NCBI GenBank assembly: GCA_947459295.1
Contig: CANHCY010000001.1
Location: 1-64,000 of the forward strand
Direction: 5' to 3'
DNA from: Chitinophagaceae bacterium
GTDB lineage: Bacteria; Bacteroidota; Bacteroidia; Chitinophagales; Chitinophagaceae
DNA: 64,000 nt
Shown here: in pieces, positions 9,223 to 18,663 of the stretch
Layout of the letters: each line of letters opens with the position of its first letter
How positions within the stretch are numbered: position 1 is the first letter of the stretch
Translations under genes and position numbers: made by a program
Notes under the pieces: generated by a model
The model's input: the letters and a program-made list of their open reading frames with translations, nothing else
Told to the model about the DNA's origin: nothing
Databases searched by the model: none

Positions 9223-10656
9223 ATGATTCCTGTTTTATTACTTTTTATTCCGCTGGTTGCAGGTATTTTAGGGTTCTTCATTAAAGAACAAAAAGCAGCA
9301 AGCAACTGGGCAATAGTAGCATCGGTGGTTACTTTATTGACAGCCGTTATTGGTATTTATGCCATGCCTGCTTCTATGCATCAGTTTGAAGCGTCTTGGT
9401 TGCCTAGTATTGGCGCAAGCTTTAGTGTTGCTTTAGATGGTATGTCTAAAATGTTGGTGTTGTTAACCGCTATAAGTATGCCACTTATTTTTATTGCTAC
9501 GCGAAATAACAATTATAGTAAGCCAGGTGTTTTTTATGCATTAATGTTACTGGCGCAATCAGGATTAATGGGTGTGTTTATTTCGATGGATGCGCTACTA
9601 TTTTATTTCTTCTGGGAGCTTGCATTAATTCCTGTTTACTTTTTGTCTTCTATTTGGGGTGGCGAAAAAAGAATTGCCGTTACTTTTAAGTTTTTCATTT
9701 ATACGTTTGTTGGTTCTTTATTAATGCTTGTAGGTATTTTATATGTTTACATACATACCAAGGATCATAGTTTTGCTTGGTCTTCATTTACCAACACCGA
9801 TTTATTAAGTGGTCAAGAAACACTTCCTTTCTTTTTATTTTTTATTGCATTCGCTATTAAAATGCCCATCTTTCCTTTGCACACCTGGCAACCAGATGCT
9901 TACGAGCAGGCGCCAACGGCCACTACGATGGTACTTAGCGGTGTGATGGTTAAAATGGGTTTATTTGCAGCGATACGTTGGGTGTTGCCTTTATTTCCGA
10001 TGGCGACTAAAACATTTGCAATGCCAATTGTAATTCTATCGGTGATAGGTATGATTTATGCTTCTTTAATTGCTATAAAGCAGGATGATATCAAGCGTTT
10101 AATTGCCTATTCTTCTATTGCGCATATTGGACTCATGGCTGCTGCTATTTTTGCTGGCGGCACACTGGGTTTACAAGGCGTGCAAGTACAAATGTTTAAC
10201 CACGGTATCAACGTCATTGGACTTTGGATACTAGCCAATGCTATCGAATCTACATTAGGTACGCGCAAATTATCGGAACTAGGTGGCCTTGCTACCAAAG
10301 CGCCAACCATGGCTATATTATTTGTTGTATTAGCTTTTGCAAATATTGCTTTACCATTAACCAATGCTTTTATTGGCGAATTCTTATTATTTAATGGACT
10401 CTTCCAATTTAATATTTGGATTGCTGCAGCTGCTGGAGTGAGCATTATTTTAGGTGCTATTTACACACTTCAAATGGTGCAAAAAGTATTTTTTGGTGAA
10501 CTGTCAGCAGTTACAGCAAATGCAACCGAAATAAATAGTTACAGCAAGTGGGTACTTATTGTAATTGTTATAGCAGTTATTGCGCTAGGTGTATACCCGC
10601 AACCACTCATTGATTTAACCAAAGATTCTGTTAACGCTTTACTCGTTATAAAATAA
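9223..10656 (+). CDS. nuoM: NADH-quinone oxidoreductase subunit M
   Basis: This 477-residue antiporter-like subunit of the membrane arm shows the family motifs FFWELALIPVYFL (the conserved Glu in TM5), PLHTWQPDAYEQAPTATTMVLSGVMVKMG, and KQDDIKRLIAYSSIAHIG. It carries about 14 hydrophobic segments. It is flanked by nuoL and nuoN in the standard order. The 39-base gap before it is the largest in the operon and contains no clear terminator. Confidence 0.97.
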   Translation: MIPVLLLFIPLVAGILGFFIKEQKAASNWAIVASVVTLLTAVIGIYAMPASMHQFEASWLPSIGASFSVALDGMSKMLVLLTAISMPLIFIATRNNNYSKPGVFYALMLLAQSGLMGVFISMDALLFYFFWELALIPVYFLSSIWGGEKRIAVTFKFFIYTFVGSLLMLVGILYVYIHTKDHSFAWSSFTNTDLLSGQETLPFFLFFIAFAIKMPIFPLHTWQPDAYEQAPTATTMVLSGVMVKMGLFAAIRWVLPLFPMATKTFAMPIVILSVIGMIYASLIAIKQDDIKRLIAYSSIAHIGLMAAAIFAGGTLGLQGVQVQMFNHGINVIGLWILANAIESTLGTRKLSELGGLATKAPTMAILFVVLAFANIALPLTNAFIGEFLLFNGLFQFNIWIAAAAGVSIILGAIYTLQMVQKVFFGELSAVTANATEINSYSKWVLIVIVIAVIALGVYPQPLIDLTKDSVNALLVIK

Positions 10657-10662
10657 TTTCTT

Positions 10663-12057
10663 ATGAACGCAATTATTGTATCGGCTTTACTGGGTGTTGT
10701 GATGATGTTTAGTGGCATTTTTACCACCAACAAAACAATCATTAAAAACATTGCAACAGTGGGCGTGCTTGTATTACTAGCTGCCAATTTAATGGAAATG
10801 AACAATTTGTTTTCATTTGATATCAATACACATGATTTAATTGTAACACAGCGATATGGTTTGTTTTTTAACTGTATAGCATTTGGTGCAACGTTTATTT
10901 ATTTAGTGTTAAGTGCAAGTGATATTACAGAGGTAGGTGTTAATGCGGCAGAGTATTTTGCACTTATCTTTTTTGTGCTTTGTGGTGTTGCTATTTTAAG
11001 TTCATTTAATGGACTACTGATGTTATTTATTGGCGTAGAAATTTTATCAATTCCACTTTATATTTTAACAGGCTCCGATAAAAGAAATTTAAAAAGTAAC
11101 GAAGCATCGCTCAAATATTTTTTAATGGGTTCATTTTCTACCGGTGTAATGCTTATGGGTATTGCACTCATGTATGGTGCTACTGGTAATTTTGGCATGG
11201 TGCATAGTAGTGGATTAAGAGGTGCGATTATTGCTGCTCAACAACCTCCATACCTACTTGTAGCAGGAGTTATACTTCTTTTTGCTTCTATGTCTTTTAA
11301 AGTATCCGCTGCTCCTTTTCATTTTTGGACGCCCGATGTATACGATGGTGCACCTAGTGTATTTACATCGTTTATGTCTACCATTGTAAAGGCTGCTGGT
11401 ATGCTTGCTTTTATTCGTGTATTTGAAAATTTATTCACGGTGCTTGGCCCTACTTGGCATATCATTGTTGACTTTGCCATTGTGTCTACTTTATTAATTG
11501 GAAATATAACGGCGGTATTTCAGCAGAGTGTTAAGCGTATGCTCGCTTATTCAAGTATTGCACAGGCTGGTTTTATGCTATTTGCACTCTATGCGAATAA
11601 TACAGAAATTGCAAAAGAGGGCATGTTGTTGTATGCAGCTGCATACAGTTTAGCAACCATTAGCATTTTTGCTGTACTCATTAAATTACAAGATTATTCG
11701 TTAGATGGCTTTAACGGTCTTGCTAAAAAAGAACCCGTACTAGCTTTTGCTGCAACTGTTTCACTTTTATCATTATCAGGTATTCCTTTAACGGCTGGCT
11801 TCTTTGCTAAATACTATGTATTAGCCGGTGCTTTACAGGCAGGTGGTGCCCTTTGGCTTATTATTGTAGCCGTGCTTTTAGCAGCTGTAAGCGTATACTA
11901 TTACTTTAGGGTGATACAGGCCATGTATTTTAAAGAAGGGGATCCGCAAACACTGCCTATTTCAGGTGGCTTTAAAGCGGCCTTGATTGCTGTGGCTGCA
12001 TTCATTGTAATACTGGGTATCTGGCCTTCTGCGCTCTTAAGCTGGCTTTACTTTTAG
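10663..12057 (+). CDS. nuoN: NADH-quinone oxidoreductase subunit N
   Basis: This 464-residue protein is the third antiporter-like subunit, adjacent to NuoK in the membrane arm. Motifs seen are GVEILSIPLYIL (the conserved Glu), APFHFWTPDVYDGAP, and QQSVKRMLAYSSIAQAGFM. It is the last gene of the operon. The following 105 bases hold only weak short inverted repeats and a possible promoter for the next gene, so the operon end is inferred from the change of function. Confidence 0.96.
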   Translation: MNAIIVSALLGVVMMFSGIFTTNKTIIKNIATVGVLVLLAANLMEMNNLFSFDINTHDLIVTQRYGLFFNCIAFGATFIYLVLSASDITEVGVNAAEYFALIFFVLCGVAILSSFNGLLMLFIGVEILSIPLYILTGSDKRNLKSNEASLKYFLMGSFSTGVMLMGIALMYGATGNFGMVHSSGLRGAIIAAQQPPYLLVAGVILLFASMSFKVSAAPFHFWTPDVYDGAPSVFTSFMSTIVKAAGMLAFIRVFENLFTVLGPTWHIIVDFAIVSTLLIGNITAVFQQSVKRMLAYSSIAQAGFMLFALYANNTEIAKEGMLLYAAAYSLATISIFAVLIKLQDYSLDGFNGLAKKEPVLAFAATVSLLSLSGIPLTAGFFAKYYVLAGALQAGGALWLIIVAVLLAAVSVYYYFRVIQAMYFKEGDPQTLPISGGFKAALIAVAAFIVILGIWPSALLSWLYF

Positions 12058-12135
12058 TATTTTACCATACTTATGGCCCGCTTACCGCTCCTCACTTTTT
12101 TGAGGCCCTCTGTTTAGGGGCTGCTTAATCTGTGC

Positions 12136-12143
12136 TATCTTTA
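12136..12143 (+). promoter_or_regulatory. Possible Bacteroidota -7 box for the permease gene
   Basis: TATCTTTA differs by one base from the Bacteroidota -7 consensus TAnnTTTG. A TTTAG lies about 19 bases upstream as a weak -33 partner. It sits 19 bases before the ATG at 12163. This is pattern matching only. Confidence 0.3.
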
Positions 12144-12162
12144 CAGCTATAATGCTACTATT

Positions 12163-13446
12163 ATGGCAGGAATGACTTCTTTAGATTCTTTATCACTTGC
12201 TTGGCGTACGGTACGTGCCAACAAATTGCGTACGAGTATTACTGTTGCCATTATTGCATTTGGTATCATGGCACTGATTGGGATTATTACGGCAATTGAA
12301 GCCATGAACCAAAGTTTAAAAGAAAGTTTTTCGTCGATGGGTACCAATGCCTTTAATATTAGGTACAAAAATTCGCGTGTAAGAATGGGCGGCAATAATT
12401 CCTCCGTTGCAAAATCGGTTCGTGGTCAAAAAGAAAAAAAATCAAATTTAGATAAGCCCATTCGTAAAGAAGACGCTGAGTTTTTTAAAAAAACCTACAG
12501 CTTTCCGGGTGCTTTTGTAAGTATATACAGAAGGGGGCCGGGTGGTCAAGAAATTCATTACCAAGATAAAAAAACCAATCCGCAAATTACCCTAATGGGT
12601 GGTGATGAAAATTATTTAGCGGTAAGTGGTTACACTTTAATTCAGGGAAGAAATTTGAATGAACAAGACATTCAAAGTGGTCGTAACATTTGTATTTTAG
12701 GTAATGCCGTTGCAGTTACTTTATTTGGTGATAAGCCAGAAAGATGTATAGATAAAATTGTGCGTGTAAGTGGTGCGCCTTACCGAGTGGTAGGGCTTTT
12801 GAAAGCAAAGGGCTCTAGTGCTATGATGCGCCAAGACGATGTTATTGTTACTACATATAATAATATTAGAAAGTACGGCAACGCTAGTAACTCTTATTTG
12901 ATGGGCGTTATGGTTGCCAATGTCAAAGAAATTGATCCTGCTGCAGGTCAGGCTACGGCTTATTTTAGATCGATTCGTAAATTAATGCCTACCGAAACAG
13001 ATAATTTTGTGATTGAAAAAAGTGACAAGTTTGCCGAACTGTTTATTGGATTTTTAAGCAGTATCACAGGCTCTGCTGGCGCTATTGGACTGATTACATT
13101 GATTGGTGCTGCTATTGGACTTATGAATATTATGCTAGTAGCTGTAAATGAAAGAACCAAAGAAGTGGGTCTTATTAAAGCTATTGGCGGAAAAAGTAAA
13201 AATGTGCGTCAGCAGTTTTTATTTGAGAGCGTTATCATTAGTTTGCTCGGCGCCTTTTTTGGTATTTTACTCGGCGTTGGCGTTGGAAATATTTTTGCGA
13301 TATACTTAAGCACTGGATTTATTATTCCATGGGGTTGGGTTATTACGGGTATTATCATTTGTACCGCGGTAGGTTTGGGTGCTGGTATTTATCCTGCTAT
13401 GAAAGCCGCTAAACTCAATCCAATTAACGCACTTCGTTACGAGTAG
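12163..13446 (+). CDS. ABC transporter permease, MacB/FtsX type
   Basis: This 427-residue inner-membrane protein has the MacB-like architecture: one N-terminal membrane segment (residues about 20-45), a periplasmic domain of about 240 residues, and three C-terminal membrane helices forming an FtsX domain. The GIMALIGIITAI start, the VAVNERTKEVGLIKAIGGK loop and the ending AGIYPAMKAAKLNPINALRYE are diagnostic for MacB/LolC-type permeases. No ATPase gene is adjacent, so its partner must be encoded elsewhere. The substrate cannot be told. Its 3' end overlaps the convergent gene on the minus strand by 23 bases. Confidence 0.88.
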   Translation: MAGMTSLDSLSLAWRTVRANKLRTSITVAIIAFGIMALIGIITAIEAMNQSLKESFSSMGTNAFNIRYKNSRVRMGGNNSSVAKSVRGQKEKKSNLDKPIRKEDAEFFKKTYSFPGAFVSIYRRGPGGQEIHYQDKKTNPQITLMGGDENYLAVSGYTLIQGRNLNEQDIQSGRNICILGNAVAVTLFGDKPERCIDKIVRVSGAPYRVVGLLKAKGSSAMMRQDDVIVTTYNNIRKYGNASNSYLMGVMVANVKEIDPAAGQATAYFRSIRKLMPTETDNFVIEKSDKFAELFIGFLSSITGSAGAIGLITLIGAAIGLMNIMLVAVNERTKEVGLIKAIGGKSKNVRQQFLFESVIISLLGAFFGILLGVGVGNIFAIYLSTGFIIPWGWVITGIIICTAVGLGAGIYPAMKAAKLNPINALRYE

Positions 13447-14161
13447 GCTTGTATTTTTTTAATTCCGCGTTAATATAGTACACTAAATCTTCTCTGGTTA
13501 GATTGGAACGTAACCATGTGGTAGAAGGCCTGTAGGTTTGCATAAATGCTTGCAATTCATCGTCTTTAAATCCGGTAAGAGATGCTACCAGTTCTGGCGT
13601 AAACCTGTAATTGATATACGCTTCATTTTCGTTGGACTCATAAAATGCGTAAGCCCTTCTTTTCTTTTTTTCATTTTTTGAAAAACGGTCAATGTTAAGC
13701 GCAATGCCTGCACCAGAATTGGCTTTAGCAACCGCCGGTATCATATACCCTGCAATACCTTGTAAAAATTGTTGTCGGCGCTCGATGCTATCCAACTGAT
13801 ACCTATTAAGTCCTCTGCTACTCACTGTTACGTTACCTAAATAGGCGCCGAGTGGCTTTAAATATGCAGCAATCGCATCCGTATTATTTTCTGCAGCAAC
13901 AGTTAGTGTATCAAAATAATATCCAACCGCTGCAAAAGACAAAATGTCTTTGGGTTTTACCGTAATTAAAAATTTGCCAGCACTACTGGTCATCACTGTT
14001 TCGCGTGTGGTTAAATTGGTAACACTCGCAAGCACGATGGGCATTTGCGTAGTGCTATCTTTTAAAAAGCCCGTTCTTTTCTCAATTTTTTGAGCAAAAG
14101 AAAAGCTGCCTGTTGTTAAGCAGGCAGCTACTATGAATAATATAACTTGTATTTTTTTCAT
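13424..14161 (-). CDS. Secreted CarboxypepD_reg-like domain protein
   Basis: This 245-residue protein has a signal peptide (hydrophobic residues about 6-22, cleavage after FAQ). A carboxypeptidase-regulatory-like beta-sandwich follows: GFLKDSTTQMPIVLASVTN, then SSAGKFLITVKPKD, a pattern shared with the N-terminal domain of SusC proteins. The remaining 120 residues are charged and not assigned. It is probably periplasmic or outer-membrane-associated. It is 27 bases downstream of the subtilase on the same strand, so the two may be co-transcribed. The function is unknown. Confidence 0.7.
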   Translation of the reverse strand: MKKIQVILFIVAACLTTGSFSFAQKIEKRTGFLKDSTTQMPIVLASVTNLTTRETVMTSSAGKFLITVKPKDILSFAAVGYYFDTLTVAAENNTDAIAAYLKPLGAYLGNVTVSSRGLNRYQLDSIERRQQFLQGIAGYMIPAVAKANSGAGIALNIDRFSKNEKKKRRAYAFYESNENEAYINYRFTPELVASLTGFKDDELQAFMQTYRPSTTWLRSNLTREDLVYYINAELKKYKPTRNEVR

Positions 14162-14188
14162 ACCCTAAAGGTACGCTAGACGAGCTAA

Positions 14189-17100
14189 CTAGTCTATGAT
14201 AATTACCTTTTGTGTGTATGTTTTTTTGTTGTGCTCAATTTTTAATAGGTAATACGCCGAGCTTGGTTTTCCAATATTGATTTCTTTACTGTATACGCCA
14301 TTAAAATTAGGGGTTGATTCAGTAAATACTTTTTGGCCACTAGCGGTTAAGATATCTATGTTTAACGGCGCCCTATTTTTAACTTCAAAGCGTAGTTGGA
14401 ATTTACCATTGTTAGGATTAGGCGATACCGTTAAATTAATTTCTTTAGCGACTACTTCTGGAGGTAATGCAGTTACTACGTGGTTGATAATATTAGATGA
14501 TTGTGAACAACCTGTTGCATCAGTTACCACAACCTTATAAGCACCTGATTGTCTTAACTTGGTTTTTTGTCCTGTCTCACCAGCAATAGGAATGTCATTG
14601 AAGAACCACTGGTTACCAGATGTCGCGCTACTAGCTAGTGAATCGGCAACTTTGGTAATGGTTGGTGCTACAACGTTAGTGGCTACAATGGTTGCTTTAT
14701 CACTTACACAGCCAGCTTGTGTCCTAATTTTCATGTTGTAGAAGAAATAGTAGAATGGATTAGGGTCGTTGGTAGAGCCCCAGTTAACACTATTTCCTGT
14801 GATGCTAAATACACCTGGCACTGCCATCGGATAAGTGGCACCTACCATATTATTATTTCTAAAAATTGTTGCACCATTAGAACATGTTACCATTAGCACG
14901 TGATCGCCTGGGGTGTTTACTGGTAAATTTAATTGGTAAATGGCGCCGGTATCACCTACTGGATTTCCTGTTACAGCGCCTCCTGCAGGGGTAGGATTTG
15001 TAGCCGTCACATTAAATGTAACGCTGCTTAATGGGAAGTAGGTGTAGCTACCATTTGGATTTAGCGTTCCTAAATCGGCAAGCATTACTTGCACCGTTCC
15101 TGGATTGCCAATATAAAGTCTTGCACTTTCAATGATTACGGGCACTGAATTGTTGATACGTACAAAGTTTCCGCTAAAACTATTGTAACCACCATCAGGG
15201 TGCACCATTTTGTTGGGAAGACCAACTGTTGTTTTCATTTCTCTTCCAACATAATATGTTTTATTGGCTGGAATAGTGGTGGTATTAAATGTTGGTCCAG
15301 CAGCAATAGGTGTAATGCTTGAAGCACTGCTGTACCAAAAATAATTGGCACCTGCTTCTGGGTTGTTTACTTTTAAAATGGCATTGGGGCCACAAATAGT
15401 ACCTACTGCATCTGGAGTACCAGACTTGTTACCAATGGTAACATCATTAACAATGGAGTTGTTGGTAGGATTTTGATCTGCAGCAAAATTAACCGATACT
15501 GCTACATTATAAGAAGTGCTTGGTTTTGTTATAAATGGCTTTTGAAGTGTAAGGCCCACATTTGTTTGTCCGGGTATGGTTCCTGGATATGGCGCATTAA
15601 TGGTAGCTACCACCGTGCTTCCTTCTTTAATCACGGCGTTTACACTTACATTGTCGGCAGGTAATGAACCGTTGTTGCGGAGTTGTATGGTTAAATATTG
15701 TGTACTATCGGCGCACTCCAAAGTTCCAGGATTTGTAATGCCTGTAACAGATACATCGTTAGATGGATTGATCACTAATAAACGGTAATCTTGGGTTTCA
15801 CCTTTTGCATAACTGCCGCAGGCATTAACTTCTGCTGCACTCGATGTTTCTTGTAACACAATGCGCATTCTTAAAATATTACCAATACTTACTGTGTTAG
15901 GAATTGCTATACTACCTGTAAATGCAGCTGCATTTGCAAGGTTGCCGCTTGTTGCTACTAGTTCGGTATCGTCGTTAAATGATCCGTTGTTATTGTAGTC
16001 AATAAATATTTTTGCAATTTTATTATTGTTGGTTGCATCTGAACTACTTGCACGAATATAAAAAGGAACGTTTTGTAATGGTTCTACTTGTGCTACAGTT
16101 TTGGTATTGTCTGTGTAAGTTGTACCGCCTGTTGGATTTGAATAACGAATGGTTCTAAAACTCACGCTATCAATTTTACCACCAGTATTATTTGATGCCG
16201 CTGATGCGCAGTAGGCCGTTCCGCCTACGCCACTTACAAGTAATGAGTAGGCTTGGGTACCTCTTTGTAATGTATTTTTATAACTAACTGTAACAGTATA
16301 CGATTGTCCAGGTATGGTGCTATCAACATCAACCACTTCTGCGTTATCAAGTACGTTATCACCTGGTGAAGGATCACTACTAGGGCTTGATGGAATCATT
16401 ACCCACGGTCTAAATACTTTGGCGCCATTATTTGTGGTAACGCGCACGTCTAAATCATTTACAAGTTTTGGAGTAGGGTCGTTTAAAACATTTACAGTTT
16501 CTACATTTCCTTTTGGATCGGTCCAAGAAATGGTTGCTCTTAATTGGCCTTTACCAGAAGCAATAACATTCGTAGAAAAAGTAGTGGTAGAAGCATTAAA
16601 AACATTTTCAAACATCAAATGCTCACTACTTGCATTATTATTGTTGGCAACAGCCGTAGAGATTACCGATGCTGCTTTTTCTACGTTTAAAAGTCCAAAC
16701 CCAAATTTATAATCGGGACCAGGTGCGCTACCTGCTTCACTTGCTGTATGAATAGCAAGTCCTTTAATGGTGGCAGCTCTTAAAAAATCTCCATTTTTTA
16801 AACGGGCATATAATTCTTGTAATAATAATAGAGAACCTGATGCATTGGGCGAAGACATAGATGTGCCACTTAAACTCGAATAACTTGTATTGGAAGAAGA
16901 AACACTTGATAAAAGTCCTACACCATGCGCAACTACGTCTGGTTTGATACGACCATCATCGGTAGGACCCCATGCACTAAAATTACTCATCACCACGTCT
17001 TCGGGGCGACCATAATTAGATGAAATACCATTAACGGCACCCACTGTTAAAATATTTTTTGCATTACCTTCCCAAGAAACAATTCCATAACCATCATTGC

Positions 17101-18007
17101 TGTTAATGCCATCGGGTCTATTACCTGCAGCGGCCATAGAGTTACTTGCATTGTATCTGAAAAAAGGTTGACCAACAGCTGGGCCATTTTGATTTCTACT
17201 ATTACCCGCAGATTTTACATAGAGGTAATAAGGCGCATTGTATGCAATAGAATCTATGAGTTGTGCATCGTTGCTGTAATATCCAAATTTATAATCTTCA
17301 TTGTCTGTAGACCTGCCATGAAATTCCCATCTGCTCTGAGAAGAGTTAAAGTTCCATCCAGAAATAATTCCGTAGGAGTGATTGGAGATCAATAGGTTGG
17401 GTGCTTCTGTAGCAATTTCAGGTTTGTCACCACTAAAATCATAAGCAATAATTCCTTGTATGCCATACGCCATTCCTTTTGCACTTGGGTTTACACCGCT
17501 CGCAATCATGGTGCCTGTAACGTGTGTGCCATGATCAGAAAGAACAGCCGAATTATCTTTTTGCGTAACTCTATTTACAAGTTCCACGTGTGTGTTTAAA
17601 ATTTTACCACCATCCCAAACGCCTAATTTATTTTTTACAGCGTTGGAAGATCCAGATAAATTAAGTCCAGAAGATCCACCTGGCCAAAGTTGATTGGCCC
17701 TTGTTGTATTGGCTGCAATAGCGTTATTATGTGCGATAAAATATTTTGGCAAATTAAAGGCGTCTACACCCACTAGCTTTCCAACATTTCCTTCTTTGTC
17801 GGTAAATGTTAATGCCCAACCTTTTTGTTTGGCAAGCGATAATGCTTTGATATAATTTTCTTTGTCTGCAATTTGCAAACCCTTAGCAGTTCGCTCAAGT
17901 ATGGCTGGCTCGGTTATTGTTTGGGCAACAGTTATGCTTGTAAAAAAAGCACAGAAAAATAATGTTGCAAAAAAACGCGTGCTTGTAATCAACTTAGATG
18001 TTTTCAT
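14189..18007 (-). CDS. Secreted subtilisin-like (S8) serine protease with type IX sorting domain
   Basis: This 1272-residue exported protease has a signal peptide (residues 1-29) and a subtilase domain with the triad visible as D132 (GVWDGG), H159 (DHGTHVTG) and S383 (GTSMSSP). A P-domain-like beta-sandwich follows. Near residues 650-740 is a GEVED-type region (FIDYNNNGSFNDD, GETQDYRLL), then a CARDB-like segment (NDVSVTGI...NNGSLPADNV) and Ig-like stretches. The last 80 residues form a type IX secretion type A sorting domain, starting SPNPNNGKF and ending with a Lys-rich strand (KKTYTQKVIIID). It is likely cell-surface or released and degrades external protein. The substrate is unknown. Confidence 0.9.
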   Translation of the reverse strand: MKTSKLITSTRFFATLFFCAFFTSITVAQTITEPAILERTAKGLQIADKENYIKALSLAKQKGWALTFTDKEGNVGKLVGVDAFNLPKYFIAHNNAIAANTTRANQLWPGGSSGLNLSGSSNAVKNKLGVWDGGKILNTHVELVNRVTQKDNSAVLSDHGTHVTGTMIASGVNPSAKGMAYGIQGIIAYDFSGDKPEIATEAPNLLISNHSYGIISGWNFNSSQSRWEFHGRSTDNEDYKFGYYSNDAQLIDSIAYNAPYYLYVKSAGNSRNQNGPAVGQPFFRYNASNSMAAAGNRPDGINSNDGYGIVSWEGNAKNILTVGAVNGISSNYGRPEDVVMSNFSAWGPTDDGRIKPDVVAHGVGLLSSVSSSNTSYSSLSGTSMSSPNASGSLLLLQELYARLKNGDFLRAATIKGLAIHTASEAGSAPGPDYKFGFGLLNVEKAASVISTAVANNNNASSEHLMFENVFNASTTTFSTNVIASGKGQLRATISWTDPKGNVETVNVLNDPTPKLVNDLDVRVTTNNGAKVFRPWVMIPSSPSSDPSPGDNVLDNAEVVDVDSTIPGQSYTVTVSYKNTLQRGTQAYSLLVSGVGGTAYCASAASNNTGGKIDSVSFRTIRYSNPTGGTTYTDNTKTVAQVEPLQNVPFYIRASSSDATNNNKIAKIFIDYNNNGSFNDDTELVATSGNLANAAAFTGSIAIPNTVSIGNILRMRIVLQETSSAAEVNACGSYAKGETQDYRLLVINPSNDVSVTGITNPGTLECADSTQYLTIQLRNNGSLPADNVSVNAVIKEGSTVVATINAPYPGTIPGQTNVGLTLQKPFITKPSTSYNVAVSVNFAADQNPTNNSIVNDVTIGNKSGTPDAVGTICGPNAILKVNNPEAGANYFWYSSASSITPIAAGPTFNTTTIPANKTYYVGREMKTTVGLPNKMVHPDGGYNSFSGNFVRINNSVPVIIESARLYIGNPGTVQVMLADLGTLNPNGSYTYFPLSSVTFNVTATNPTPAGGAVTGNPVGDTGAIYQLNLPVNTPGDHVLMVTCSNGATIFRNNNMVGATYPMAVPGVFSITGNSVNWGSTNDPNPFYYFFYNMKIRTQAGCVSDKATIVATNVVAPTITKVADSLASSATSGNQWFFNDIPIAGETGQKTKLRQSGAYKVVVTDATGCSQSSNIINHVVTALPPEVVAKEINLTVSPNPNNGKFQLRFEVKNRAPLNIDILTASGQKVFTESTPNFNGVYSKEINIGKPSSAYYLLKIEHNKKTYTQKVIIID

Positions 18008-18080
18008 ATATCTTCACATTAACGCCCCAAGGGCTTTTATACTGAACTAAAAATACTCAATTACCTTTTAACTTTACTAT

Positions 18081-18569
18081 ATGAAACGAGTTCTTTTTTA
18101 CGTATTTACCCTCATTTTTTGGGGGATTGCTTGCAAGACCCCAAAAGGGAATAGCGCCGCAGAAGCAGCCGTTGCACAGACCACTACAATTACCCAAGGT
18201 ATTGTGGGTGAAGTCACTGAAATTACTGGTAATCAGATGCCCATGGTAGGTGCGCCCATGCCCACCCCAAAGCCCTTAAAAACAACTGTTTATATTTATG
18301 ATTCTACGCATACTAGTAAGGTTCAACAAATAGGTACAAGTCCTCTTTTTTCTATGGTGAATACGCGTTTGGTACAAAAACTTGATACCAACGAGGCCGG
18401 GCAGTTTAGCGTAGCACTTGAGGCGGGCACCTACTCGGTTTTTGTGCTAAAAGGCGGGGCCTTTTTTGCCAACCAATTTGACGAGAAAAACAATATTGGG
18501 ATTTGCAGGGTGGAGGTTGGCAAGCAAACGCGCCTTCAAATAAGCGTCAATGTGGATGCGAGTTACTAA
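18081..18569 (+). CDS. Small lipoprotein, carboxypeptidase-regulatory-like
   Basis: This 162-residue protein begins with a lipoprotein signal (hydrophobic core then GIAC, so Cys18 would be lipidated). The body carries a transthyretin-like pattern: TTVYIYDSTH, then TNEAGQFSVALEAGTYSVFV, as in carboxypeptidase-regulatory domains. It is likely anchored in the periplasm or at the outer membrane. It is transcribed divergently from the subtilase and lies 94 bases before mfd. No specific function is recognised. Confidence 0.65.
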   Translation: MKRVLFYVFTLIFWGIACKTPKGNSAAEAAVAQTTTITQGIVGEVTEITGNQMPMVGAPMPTPKPLKTTVYIYDSTHTSKVQQIGTSPLFSMVNTRLVQKLDTNEAGQFSVALEAGTYSVFVLKGGAFFANQFDEKNNIGICRVEVGKQTRLQISVNVDASY

Positions 18570-18639
18570 TTGAGCAGCGGGTCCCCCGTTTCGCGCGGTT
18601 TAATTTGGGGCCGCCATATCAGTTTGCGCGCTGTTTTGT

Positions 18640-18647
18640 TATCTTTG
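18640..18647 (+). promoter_or_regulatory. Putative -7 promoter box of mfd
   Basis: TATCTTTG is an exact match to the Bacteroidota TAnnTTTG box. It is 16 bases before the mfd ATG, predicting a leader of about ten bases. A TTTG lies upstream at a shorter than usual spacing of 13. The call is inferred from consensus only. Confidence 0.4.
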
Positions 18648-18663
18648 CCGTGGAGAAGAGCTT

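Noticed and set aside
16314..16712. Plus-strand open frame of 132 codons
   Set aside because: It is antisense to the subtilase gene, whose frame is continuous with clear domains here.
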